Assembly (NCBI GenBank): GCA_027449865.1
Contig: DAIDKV010000093.1
Coordinates: 24,820-88,819 of the forward strand
Direction: 5' to 3'
DNA: 64,000 bases
DNA from: Planctomycetales bacterium
Lineage (GTDB): Bacteria; Planctomycetota; Planctomycetia; Isosphaerales; Isosphaeraceae
The notes beneath the pieces are model-generated. The model did no database searches and was not told the DNA's origin. It saw nothing but the letters and a program-made list of their open reading frames with translations. This document shows, in pieces, positions 9,184 to 16,915 of this stretch. Position numbers and translations under genes: made by a program. Each line of letters begins with the position of its first letter. The stretch's first letter is position 1.

Positions 9184-9234
9184 AACCTGTGAGAGGAGGG
9201 TCGTGGGACAGGAGATGGGCCGGGCAGAAAAGTA

Positions 9235-9415
9235 GGCACTTCCTCTTCGTCCGGCCCCGCGAGGATGGCGAACGCTCCACCTTCCTGCGCTGGCTGACCA
9301 TGGCCCAAACCCGACAGCGGGCCGCCCTCACCGGATGGCCGGCACCAGCCACCTGTATCAAGGACGGTACAAGTCCTTAACGGTGCAGTCGGACGAGCAC
9401 TTCCTGACCGCCTGA
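9235..9415 (+). pseudogene. REP-associated tyrosine transposase (RAYT) remnant
   Basis: Two frames carry pieces of a Y1/RAYT transposase. One reads HFLFVRPREDGERSTFLRWL, then TMAQTRQRA. The other reads GTSHLYQGRYKSL and VQSDEHFLTA before a stop at 9413-9415. These match the recalled family pattern (RFM.WLT..H....H...GTGH.YQGR.KSFPVQ.D.H). The catalytic HUH region and C-terminus are missing and there is at least one frameshift, so it is inactive. Confidence 0.75.
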
Positions 9416-9438
9416 CCGCCCACAAGGCGATCGAGCAC

Positions 9439-9681
9439 GTGAAGACCAACCCGGGAACGTATCTCGCCGTTCTGTTTCTCCGCAAGGATTTTGCCGGTAA
9501 GGAGATGAGCAAGAATCCGAAGAAATCGGTCGAGGCCGGAGGCATCTCGCACATGCAGGTCTGGAAGATGCCAGATCCAGACGAACCCAGGACCGGTCGA
9601 TTCAAGATCGTGGATATCCGGTCGGGCGCCGAGGCCTGGCTGAAGCAGGATATTCGCGTCATCCTCTGGAAAATCGCGTGA
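9439..9681 (+). CDS. Hypothetical 80-residue protein or C-terminal fragment
   Basis: The frame from GTG 9439 encodes LAVLFLRKDF, GGISHMQVWKMPDPD and FKIVDIRSGAEAWLKQ, which reads like an ordinary folded domain rather than a shadow frame. It is in frame with codons upstream (HKAIEHVKTN) that join directly to the RAYT remnant, so it may be the surviving C-terminal part of a gene broken by that element. Function unknown. Confidence 0.4.
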   Translation: MKTNPGTYLAVLFLRKDFAGKEMSKNPKKSVEAGGISHMQVWKMPDPDEPRTGRFKIVDIRSGAEAWLKQDIRVILWKIA

Positions 9682-9839
9682 GGCCGGCGCGATCGCCCGG
9701 CAGCACGGAACCACGGCCGGCCATCGCACGACGTCGGCGGGGCTACCAGAATACCTCGAGTCGACGCAGACGATGGCGCGTGTGCACGACAAAGGTGGCA
9801 CGATCTCGATCGGCCGACCGAATCCAGACGAGGGTGATC

Positions 9840-10130
9840 ATGCTGAGCCCGACCGATTCTCATCCCGTAAACCTCGACCGGCCCGATGATCTCCATCGGG
9901 CGCTTAACGTCCTGGACCGGGCGGGCTACGATTCCATGAGCGTCTTCGATCGGATCGCAACCCGTCGGGCGAAGGAGCTGAGTCTCTCGCCCCGCGACCG
10001 GCCCCGGTTGCTCCGCCTCACTCGAGACGCCGACCCGCAGGCCGTTCTGATTCGCCTCTTCCTGCTCGGCGAGCCCGTCCCAATGGAAGACTCGCGCCGG
10101 GCCGTCGCGCCGATGGGCACGCACGGATGA
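9840..10130 (+). pseudogene. Truncated diverged copy of the methyltransferase N-terminus
   Basis: The 96-residue product matches about the first 95 residues of the intact methyltransferase at 16825-18384: [40 protein letters not shown] and [20 protein letters not shown]. It then ends in GTHG and a stop where the full protein continues. The catalytic domain is absent, so it is non-functional. It is less similar to the intact gene than the copy at 14838-15106, so it arose from a different event or an older one. Confidence 0.8.
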
Positions 10131-10537
10131 ACCTCGCTCGGCCTCCTCAATAATTGAGGGGGATGCCGTCTACCGACAGCTCCTTCATGGGTCGCCCTCA
10201 CGGATTTCCCCCAGGTATCGCCTCTCCTCGTCAGCCGACCGCCGCGGGATAGGCGGTGTGAATGTGGATCGCGCATTCCGGGTCGCCCGCGCTGACCCGA
10301 TCGATGAGTACAAAAAACAGCGAGTGCGATCCCCTGCCGCAGGGTTGAAGGCCCTCTCGCTTCGACAACCTTTTTCGGTCTCCGTTCACGACAGCCCGGC
10401 CCGGAGGGGTCGCCCCATCCCGGATTTTCACTGTACGCGCGTTGACTTTCTGCCGATAAATGGTTCCAATCCCCACAGATGGCGTCTTCTTGGGGCCATG
10501 GCTTCACGCTCGCCGACGGCAAGGGAGGAGAGCGAAG
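10131..10537 (+). other. Intergenic stretch with a short palindrome
   Basis: About 400 bases without a supported gene. A perfect palindrome CCTCAAT-A-ATTGAGG lies at 10145-10159, just after the methyltransferase remnant; its one-base centre makes it a better operator or IS-end candidate than a terminator hairpin. Nothing else was recognised. Confidence 0.4.
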
Positions 10538-11023
10538 ATGACAAAGATGATCACCTGCCTGTGGTTCGACCGTGGCGAGGCCCACAAGGCGGCCGAGTTC
10601 TACGCGAGCGTGTTCCCCAACAGCCACGTCGGGAAGGCTCACGCCTCCGCCGCGGACAATCCGTCCGCCAGGGAGGGCGAGGAACTCATCGTCGAGTTCA
10701 CCGTCCTGGGCCAGTCCTACGTCGGCCTGAACGGGGGGCCGAATTTCCGGCCGAACGAGGCGGTCAGCTTCATGGTCCTGACCGAGGACCAGGAAGAAAC
10801 CGACCGCTACTGGGACGCCATCGTCGGCAACGGCGGCCAGGAGAGCGCCTGCGGCTGGTGCAAGGACCGCTGGGGCTTCTCCTGGCAGATCACGCCGCGA
10901 GTGATGCTCGAAGCAACGACCGATCCGGATCGCAACGCCGCGAAGCGGGCGATGGACGCGATGATGACGATGAGGAAGATCGACATCGCGACGATTGAGG
11001 CTGCACGCCGGGGCGAAGGCTGA
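10538..11023 (+). CDS. VOC family protein (PhnB / 3-dmu-9_3-mt type)
   Basis: A 161-residue vicinal oxygen chelate protein resembling PhnB-type proteins: ITCLWFDRGEAHKAAEFYAS, FTVLGQSYVGLNGGPNFRPN, VSFMVLTEDQEETDRYWDAI and CKDRWGFSWQITPRVM. Members are small cytoplasmic dimers of varied or unknown activity; the substrate here cannot be told. The ATG at 10538 follows AAGGGAGGAGAG. It precedes a DoxX-like gene on the same strand, a common pairing of small stress-type genes. No link to secretion is apparent. Confidence 0.85.
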   Translation: MTKMITCLWFDRGEAHKAAEFYASVFPNSHVGKAHASAADNPSAREGEELIVEFTVLGQSYVGLNGGPNFRPNEAVSFMVLTEDQEETDRYWDAIVGNGGQESACGWCKDRWGFSWQITPRVMLEATTDPDRNAAKRAMDAMMTMRKIDIATIEAARRGEG

Positions 11024-11177
11024 GGAGGCTGACGCGGACACGCTCAACATGCTCGGAACGGTCGCAGTCGCTCACGATGCGAGGCTGGCCAGGGCGGAAT
11101 CGTGACGAGGCACGGAGCAGAGAGCAGCAGGTTGCCCTGCTCCTCTTTCGGAAACGGGTTCACAAGGTGCGATCAAG

Positions 11178-11564
11178 ATGATGATGGATACGATCCCGAA
11201 ATGGCAGCGTGTGACCGGCTGGGTGCTCTCGGGCATCCTCTCCCTGGTGTTCCTGCCCAGCGCCTTCTTCAAGATCGCGCAACCCAGGGGCTTCATCGAG
11301 GAGTGGTCCAAGACCTATCCCGCCGGCTCCGCCCTGCCGCTCGGAGTCATCGAGATGACGCTGTTTGTCCTCTATCTCGTCCCGAAGACGCGCTACCTCG
11401 GCGGCCTCCTCATGCTCGCCTACCTGGGCGGCGCCGTGGCGACCCACGTCCACACCAACGACGGGATGTTCTTCGTGCCGGTCATCGTCGGCGTCGTCGC
11501 GTGGCTCGGGCTGTATCTGCGCGACCGCAAGCTCCGCGCCCTCGTACCGCTCGTGGCTGAGTGA
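11178..11564 (+). CDS. DoxX-like membrane protein
   Basis: A 128-residue protein with four hydrophobic segments: VTGWVLSGILSLVFLPSAFF, a segment around GVIEMTLFVLYLVP, GGLLMLAYLGGAVATHV and FVPVIVGVVAWLGLYL. Size and layout fit the DoxX_2-like family of inner-membrane proteins of uncertain role. It begins with three in-frame ATG codons (11178, 11181, 11184). It lies 154 bases after the VOC gene on the same strand. Confidence 0.8.
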   Translation: MMMDTIPKWQRVTGWVLSGILSLVFLPSAFFKIAQPRGFIEEWSKTYPAGSALPLGVIEMTLFVLYLVPKTRYLGGLLMLAYLGGAVATHVHTNDGMFFVPVIVGVVAWLGLYLRDRKLRALVPLVAE

Positions 11565-11803
11565 GCCATCGAGCGTCTATGTGAGGCAGACACCATCGAT
11601 CGCCTCCGTCGCTCCATCAAAATGCTGTTCGGTGGCGGAACGGAGCGGGCAAGACCTCCAACGGATGAAGGCTTATCTCTTTAGAACGACTGAATGTCCA
11701 TCAGCCGATAGGTCTCCCGCTCGCGCCCCCTCCTTGACCGGCCGGGCGATCAGGGACCGGGACCGATGGCCTCGGCATGACCGGCGCCGAGCACGTCCCC
11801 GGC

Positions 11804-12298
11804 TCAATCGTCGCCCTTCTCGTCGCCGTGGCAGGCCAGGTCGATGACGACCGCGGAGGCCAGGATCAGGAGGTCGTCTTCGCCCTCGGCGATCTCCACG
11901 CCGTAGGAGTCCGTCCAGGAGAACCACCGCTTCGAGATCGTCGCCACGGTCTCCCCGCCCCGGGTGAAGGAGTACTCGTGGTCGAAGAGGTCGCCAGTGG
12001 CCTCCAGGTCGTCGGGGCCGGGCACGTCCACGCTGAACCGGCACTGGAACAGGGTGAAGAGCGCCTTCTTCACCACCGCCTGCAATTCGCCCCGCCGGTA
12101 GATCTCGTACGTCGGTCCCCAGGCCAGGAGCTTCTGGCGGATGAACGCCAGTTCGTTGCCCTCCAGGTCCTGGAACGAGAGTTGGTCGCCGAGGCTGAAC
12201 GCCTTGCCGTCCAGGTAGAACACGTCCTGCCCCGCCTCGTCCTGGATGGTGAAGTCGTCGCCCCAACTCCAGAACTTCTGCCGCATCACGTACCGCAT
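11804..12298 (-). CDS. LURP-one-related (scramblase-like beta-barrel fold) protein
   Basis: A 164-residue minus-strand protein beginning MRYVMRQKFWSWGDDFTI. It follows the LURP-one/scramblase-like pattern: FTIQDEAGQDVFYLDGKAFS, LSFQDLEGNELAFIRQKLL, TYEIYRRGELQAVVKK and GGETVATISKRWFSWTDSYG. The fold is a 12-stranded barrel around a central helix; the bacterial role is unknown. A GAGGAGG lies upstream of the start at 12298. The reading frame extends much further upstream only because of high GC. It is divergent from the next gene. Confidence 0.85.
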   Translation of the reverse strand: MRYVMRQKFWSWGDDFTIQDEAGQDVFYLDGKAFSLGDQLSFQDLEGNELAFIRQKLLAWGPTYEIYRRGELQAVVKKALFTLFQCRFSVDVPGPDDLEATGDLFDHEYSFTRGGETVATISKRWFSWTDSYGVEIAEGEDDLLILASAVVIDLACHGDEKGDD

Positions 12299-12520
12299 CG
12301 TGGCCGCCCTCCTCGCCACGATTCTGATCGCCCGCCGCCTTGATCGCCAGGGGAAAGTAATGAGCGACCTGACCGGTGGTAACCGCCAACCTCGCGAGGC
12401 ACAAGGTCTGATCCGCGGTTGATCGGGACGCCTGGACGTGGGAAGCTGCCCGGAACGGTGACGGTTGGATTGGTATCCAGGCTTGCCAGTCATTGTATGG
12501 CTCACGGCGGAGCGCGTCGT

Positions 12521-13594
12521 ATGCAGCGAGACGATACGATGGGCCGACAAGGGCGATTCGGGGAGTTGGTCGCGGCATCGAAGATCCCGCTCGGGTCGCT
12601 CACCCTGGCTGACGGGATCGCGCTCATCACGCGCTTCTTCGAGGAGGAGTTCGCGGACGGCGTCATCCTCCGCGCCTGGTGGGGGATCGTGGAGGACTCG
12701 GCCGAGACGACCTACGGTCTCGGGATGTCGATGGACTTCGGCCTGGACCCCGACGGTAGCATTTCCTTCCTCAAGTTGCGCTTCAAGATCGGTCCCCGTT
12801 CCGTCTTCGGTGACTTCCCCAGCGAGAAGATTCACTGGTGCATGTCGCCCGCCGATCTCCCGGGATTCCGCTCGGGCATCGAGAATTCGGCCCCTTTCCG
12901 GGTCTGGGGCCGGTCGCCAGCGGTCGAGGTCGCCCCCATCTGGGAGGATTGGAACGTGCAGCCGCCGGAGCCGCCGGTCCAGCCCGGCGATCGGATGACG
13001 GCCGAGCAATGGCGGCGCTCCGAGGACCCCGTGGCGATGCTCCGGGCTCTGCGGGCGACCTGGCGGGGCGACGAGGCCGAACGGGAGCGGCTGATCCACC
13101 GCTACCTGCTGGCGTGCTGCCGGGCGATCTGGAGGCTCCTGCCGATGGAGGAAAGCCGCGTGGGGGTCGAGGTCGCGGAGCGCTACATCGAGGGCCGGGC
13201 GACTCGTGAAGAATTCGGTCTGGCAGAATATCAGGCCGAGGGTGCTGCCTTCTTCCTCGATCCGTTCGAGTATGAGCCGGAGGACGAGACGCCCGAGGCG
13301 AGGGAGGACCGCCTCCGATACAAAGCCGATCGGCAGGCCCGCATCGCCCCGCTTGTGGGGGAAGTGGAGGCGATGCCACCTGAGGAACTGCGACGGCTGG
13401 TCCGCCTGGAGGCGTTGGACGGGGCCATCTCGCCTCGCCAGGTGTTGGCGGATGCCGCATACTTCGCCGATTCTGTCATGGACTACCCGAGTCTCCGGCC
13501 GAAGGGATGGGTGATCGAGAAGCACAGGATATTCCTCTCCGCCGCGCTCCTCCGCGAGATCGTCGGCGACTCGTTCCACCCCGAGTCGTCGTGA
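12521..13594 (+). CDS. Uncharacterised planctomycete-type protein
   Basis: A 357-residue protein. Residues from about 165 on contain MTAEQWRRSEDPVAMLRAL, then LLACCRAIWRLLPMEESR and VAERYIEGRATREEF. This resembles an uncharacterised domain that I recall as widespread in planctomycetes (pattern W..DP..ML..L, CCR.IW, A.E..A.G). The N-terminal 150 residues are a separate domain that I do not recognise, with FFEEEFADGVILRAWW and FGDFPSEKIHWCMSPADL. The start at 12521 has GGAG eight bases upstream; ATG 12539 is an alternative. Function unknown. Confidence 0.65.
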   Translation: MQRDDTMGRQGRFGELVAASKIPLGSLTLADGIALITRFFEEEFADGVILRAWWGIVEDSAETTYGLGMSMDFGLDPDGSISFLKLRFKIGPRSVFGDFPSEKIHWCMSPADLPGFRSGIENSAPFRVWGRSPAVEVAPIWEDWNVQPPEPPVQPGDRMTAEQWRRSEDPVAMLRALRATWRGDEAERERLIHRYLLACCRAIWRLLPMEESRVGVEVAERYIEGRATREEFGLAEYQAEGAAFFLDPFEYEPEDETPEAREDRLRYKADRQARIAPLVGEVEAMPPEELRRLVRLEALDGAISPRQVLADAAYFADSVMDYPSLRPKGWVIEKHRIFLSAALLREIVGDSFHPESS

Positions 13595-13696
13595 AATTGG
13601 AGGTCGGTTGAGGGCGGAGCGTGTGCCGGTTGAGTTAGAAGATGACAGCTTACGGGGCAATCCATCGCGCACGATGACGATGACGAGGAGGGGATC

Positions 13697-14188
13697 ATGT
13701 TGCTTGAGCAGCGGCCTTCTGCTCCGGAGCGGATGGGGATTTTTATAGGCCATCACTTATGGACCACGGTACTCCTCGGTCTGATGGCGACGGCGGGGAT
13801 GGCCGGTGGGCAAGTAACCCGCCGTGAGGCGAAGGCAATCGACGCCCGGCAGGCGGTCCGGATCGCCGAGCGGTTCGTGCGTGCGAACGGCTACACCGAC
13901 TTCATTCCGGACGACCCGCTCCAACTCACACCAGAGTCGATCGAGTTCTCCCGCGACCGCCGCGATTGGCTCAAAGGGCGCCACAACACACTGAAGCCGA
14001 AGGCGGTTGGCTATCGTAAGGGCCGCCGGAACGACCCCAGGGGCTGGACCGTCGGCTTCGCACGGGTCAAGCCGAGGGACTCGAAGCGGCCAGTCGGGCG
14101 GGCGGTCACCATGGACGCCAGGGGGAAGATCGTCCGGGTCGAGCACATGGGCTTTTACCTCGACGGCCTGGAGCATCGGCCGGACTGA
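13697..14188 (+). CDS. Hypothetical exported protein
   Basis: A 163-residue protein with an N-terminal hydrophobic segment (LWTTVLLGLMATAGMAGGQV, about residues 21-40) that looks like a signal peptide or anchor. The mature part is basic and contains AVRIAERFVRANGYTDF and a DPRGWTVGFARV strand. This resembles small PepSY- or NTF2-like secreted domains only in general features, so no family is assigned. GAGGAGGGG precedes the ATG at 13697. The gene stands alone. Confidence 0.55.
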   Translation: MLLEQRPSAPERMGIFIGHHLWTTVLLGLMATAGMAGGQVTRREAKAIDARQAVRIAERFVRANGYTDFIPDDPLQLTPESIEFSRDRRDWLKGRHNTLKPKAVGYRKGRRNDPRGWTVGFARVKPRDSKRPVGRAVTMDARGKIVRVEHMGFYLDGLEHRPD

Positions 14189-14283
14189 TACCGATGCGTC
14201 TGGCTCGCCTGAAGTCGAGTTGGCCCGAACGTTCAGGCACGAGACGATGGCGGGACGTGCAAAGAGTGATCCAGCCCTGGGAC

Positions 14284-14757
14284 TCACCGCGACGGCCGAG
14301 GAGGTCCAGCGATGCGACGGCCTCGTGTTCGTGTCTGTCCACCAATCTGGCTTCTCATCGCGGTCGCGGGGGTTGTCTCCGTTCCGGTGGCGCTCGGTGA
14401 CCTCCGTCCCCCTGGCTCTCCATGGCCGAGACCGCCGCTGTGTTGGTATGGGCGGCAAGAGGGGAGGACGAGAGGGTCGTCGCCGTCGTGAACGACTACA
14501 AATCGGGAGTCCTTCCCGAGGAACTTCGCCGGCGCCAGCAGGCCATTCGCGATCGGCCCGGACGCGCGGTTCTGCTCGATGGTCGCGAAGAGGTGGATCA
14601 CGCTCCGGTAGCGTTTATCGAGGATGTCTCCGCGACCGTCGGCGTGCTGTGTGATCGCGTGGCCGAGCTCCGACCCACGGGACGGCCGCCCCCGCCGCTC
14701 GCTCTCGCAGAGGATCCGATGGACCTCATCCAGGCTGTAGCCGCGGTTGTACGGCAT
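14284..14757 (-). CDS. Possible toxin-domain ORF (RNase/CdiA-CT-like N-terminus)
   Basis: Minus-strand ORF of 157 residues with GC-rich third positions through about the first 110 codons. Residues 1-55 include YSLDEVHRILCES and SELGHAITQHADGRGDI. The GHAITQH-type motif recalls the GHxI..H signature of contact-dependent toxin domains of the RNase A-like class, but the assignment is weak. The last third turns into Arg/Thr-rich sequence, suggesting a frameshift or broken end. No larger carrier protein or immunity gene is seen. It may be a toxin fragment left by recombination, or a chance frame. Confidence 0.35.
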   Translation of the reverse strand: MPYNRGYSLDEVHRILCESERRGRPSRGSELGHAITQHADGRGDILDKRYRSVIHLFATIEQNRASGPIANGLLAPAKFLGKDSRFVVVHDGDDPLVLPSCRPYQHSGGLGHGEPGGRRSPSATGTETTPATAMRSQIGGQTRTRGRRIAGPPRPSR

Positions 14758-14837
14758 GGTTCGGGCTCTCGTTGCTCACAGGTGCGACGTGCTTTCAACC
14801 GTTGTCGAACCCCGATCTCCCGATCCGATTGATCATG

Positions 14838-15106
14838 GACCAGGATGACAGGATTGCGGCCGTCGAACAAGGGCCGGACCGGCCAGCGCGGACGTAACGC
14901 CGACCGCAACCGGACCATTGCACAACGATCTCCGGCCTCGCACAATGACGGTCTCGTTCCGCTGGATGCCCGGCGGCCATCCGCCGTCGCGTCGGAGTCT
15001 CCGGAGCCGGTGACCATGTCGAATCCTTCCAAATTCGGCGCAATATCGCTCGACCGGCCCAATGATCTCCATCGCGTCCGCGATGTCCTGGACCGAGCGG
15101 GCTACG
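14838..15106 (+). repeat. 269-bp direct repeat, copy 1
   Basis: Near-identical to 16647-16915 with a constant offset of 1809 bases and about five mismatches, no gaps. It contains the upstream region and first 30 codons of the methyltransferase gene. The two copies bracket the VapBC-type pair and the IS5 remnant. Confidence 0.95.
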
Positions 15107-15246
15107 TATGGGCCAACCGAAACATTCCCTGCAATGTCCCTGTTGGCCCCCCGAGCTTACCTGACGCTATGACACCTTATCCCTGCCCCTGGGTCATTTG
15201 GCTACCAGCAGTGTTTCCGCTTGACCGGATGCTCAACCTCGTTTAG
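15016..15246 (+). pseudogene. Truncated methyltransferase start fused to unrelated sequence
   Basis: Begins [18 protein letters not shown] exactly like the intact methyltransferase at 16825, but homology stops after LDRAGY at base 15106. The frame then runs through unrelated sequence to a stop at 15244-15246. It keeps the original start region, so it may still be transcribed, but it has no catalytic domain. Confidence 0.8.
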
Positions 15247-15249
15247 TCT
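15221..15249 (+). promoter_or_regulatory. Candidate promoter of the toxin-antitoxin pair
   Basis: TTGACC (15221-15226) and TAGTCT (15244-15249) are separated by 17 bases, 36 bases upstream of the antitoxin start. The -35 is close to consensus, the -10 weaker. Confidence 0.4.
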
Positions 15250-15284
15250 AGTTTCAACCAGTCTGAATGACGGGGGGAGCGATC

Positions 15285-15530
15285 ATGGAAAGCGTCGGTT
15301 CCTTCGAGGCCAAGACCCACCTGCCTCAACTCCTGGAACGGGTCGCCCAGGGCGAGGAGTTCACCATCACCCGGCACGGCAAGCCCGTCGCCCGTCTGGT
15401 CCCCGCCGCTGCCACCAGGCCCAAGCCCGACGTCCGGGCCGCCGTCGAGGCCATGAAATCGCTCCGCAAGAGCCAAACGCTCGGCGGCCTGAGCGTCCGC
15501 GAGATGATCGAGGAAGGACGCAGGTTCTAG
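15285..15530 (+). CDS. Phd/YefM-type antitoxin
   Basis: An 81-residue antitoxin that would bind the adjacent PIN toxin and autoregulate the operon. Phd/YefM features: SVGSFEAKTHLPQLLERVAQ, EEFTITRHGKPVARLVPA. The C-terminal part (LRKSQTLGGLSVREMIEEGR) is the usual toxin-binding tail. ATG 15285 follows GGGGGGAGC. It ends three bases before the toxin ORF. The pair sits between the two 269-bp direct repeats. Confidence 0.92.
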   Translation: MESVGSFEAKTHLPQLLERVAQGEEFTITRHGKPVARLVPAAATRPKPDVRAAVEAMKSLRKSQTLGGLSVREMIEEGRRF

Positions 15531-15533
15531 GAG

Positions 15534-15971
15534 ATGACCGGCATGGACGCGGCCAACGCTTTCGTCCTCGACGGGTCGGTGACTCTGGTCTGGGGCTTCG
15601 CCGACGAGGACGACGCCTACGCCGCCGCCATCCTCGACAAGATTCCGGACTTGCAAGCCCACGTCCCGGGCCTCTGGCCGCTGGAGGTGGCCAACGCTCT
15701 ACTGGTCGGCGAACGGCGGGGCCGGACGACCCCGGCCAACGCCGCCCATTTTCTCGCCCTCCTGGGCACCTTCCCCATCGCCATCGATGACGAGACGGTC
15801 GCCAGGGCGTGGGTCGAGACCACGCACCTGGCCCGTGCCCACAACCTGTCCACCTACGATGCGTCCTACCTCGAACTGGCCATGCGTCTCGGCCTGCCGC
15901 TGGCCACGCTCGACGCCAAGCTGAAGGCCGCCGCAACGGCGGTTGGCGTATTGCCTTTCGTCGTCCCATGA
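15534..15971 (+). CDS. vapC: PIN-domain (VapC-type) ribonuclease toxin
   Basis: A 145-residue PIN-domain toxin, expected to cleave tRNA or rRNA when free of its antitoxin. The acidic site is complete: D13 (FVLDGSVTLVW), E51 (WPLEVANAL), D109 (STYDASYLELA) and D127 (LATLDAKLK). Length is typical. The start may be 15534 or ATG 15543. It is translated right behind the antitoxin gene, so the two form one operon. Exact target unknown. Confidence 0.92.
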   Translation: MTGMDAANAFVLDGSVTLVWGFADEDDAYAAAILDKIPDLQAHVPGLWPLEVANALLVGERRGRTTPANAAHFLALLGTFPIAIDDETVARAWVETTHLARAHNLSTYDASYLELAMRLGLPLATLDAKLKAAATAVGVLPFVVP

Positions 15972-16222
15972 GTCGGCACGCGAACATATCCGTCATCCCG
16001 GGCCCATTCGACCTTCCGGGCAGGAACCCCCGCAATCGGTTGACGGGCAATCACTTCCTCGACCCCGAATTCCGGTGAATTTCCGTTATTAATTCATTTA
16101 TGAACATATATTAGAACTTTTCGGATGGAATATACGATATTCTGGGTAGGAATATGCGACACTCTGTGCAGGAATTCTTCCCTAAGAACGGGCTCGGTCA
16201 TTGACTCAAGCGCGACAACCGC
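15972..16222. other. AT-rich patch with short direct repeats
   Basis: The segment 16075-16180 is clearly AT-rich against the surroundings. It carries two adjacent 22-base units starting GGAATAT at 16127 and 16149, followed by a further GGAATT. No gene is seen. It lies next to a transposase remnant, so it is probably mobile-element or foreign DNA. Confidence 0.5.
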
Positions 16223-16625
16223 TCACCTGTTGGCGAGCCTGCGAAGCATCAGGTGGATCATCGCCTCGCCGGTCTCGTCCCGCTACTCATAATGCTTGCT
16301 CAAGCGGCGATAATTCGACAACCATGAGAAGAGGACCAGCTTGGCTCCGTCGCGATCCTGGATGTTCGCCGCGTGTACGACCACGACGAGCACCAACCCG
16401 ACCGTATCAACCAGGATATGCCGCTTGATCCCGTTGATTTTTTTTTGCGTCGTATCCACGAGAGTCGGCGGTCCGCGTCGCCTTAACGGTCTGACTATCG
16501 ATGCCGCCGGCGCTCGGCTCAGGCTCCTTGCCGAGCGACTCCCGAACCCGACGGCGCAAGGCATCGTGGACTCGCTCCCAGATCCCCTTGCGGCGACAGT
16601 AACCCGCGCCCGCTCAAAAGGAGAG
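16223..16625 (-). pseudogene. IS5-family transposase remnant
   Basis: Read on the minus strand: [20 protein letters not shown], then [40 protein letters not shown] and [17 protein letters not shown], which are core IS5-type DDE transposase segments. This joins directly to [15 protein letters not shown] and then, after a stop, to ETGEAMIHLMLRRL, the C-terminal end of the same family, so the middle third is deleted. A nine-T run at 16438-16446 is associated with a frame change. The N-terminus is also missing, cut near the second 269-bp repeat. Not functional. Confidence 0.88.
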
Positions 16626-16646
16626 GGACTCCTTCCGCCTTTCTTT

Positions 16647-16915
16647 GACCAGGATGACAGGATCGCGGCCGTCAGACAAGGGCCGGACCGGCCAGCGCGG
16701 ACGTAACGCCGACCGCAACCGGACCATTGCACAACGATCTCCGGCCTCGCACAATGACGGTCTCGTTCCGCTGGATGCCCGGCGGCTATCCGCCGTCGCG
16801 TCGGAGTCTCCGGAGCCGGTGACCATGTCGAATCCTTCCAAATTCGGCGCAATATCGCTCGACCGGCCCAATGATCTCCACCGCGTCCGCGATGTCCTGG
16901 ACCGAGCGGGCTACG
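16647..16915 (+). repeat. 269-bp direct repeat, copy 2
   Basis: Partner of 14838-15106. This copy runs on into the intact methyltransferase gene, so it is the native position. Confidence 0.95.

Noticed and set aside
12299..13756. Upstream extension of the LURP-one-like minus-strand frame
   Set aside because: The family homology begins at 12298 with a good ribosome binding site; the extension is antisense to the plus-strand gene at 12521-13594.
14422..14832. Plus-strand frame in the region of the toxin-like ORF
   Set aside because: Codon third positions are less biased than in the minus-strand frame and the product resembles no protein.
14838..16915. The same 1809-base distance separates repeats here and inside the beta-helix gene
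   Set aside because: The repeats are unrelated in sequence, and other repeat blocks in the beta-helix gene are 1806 apart, so the match is coincidence.
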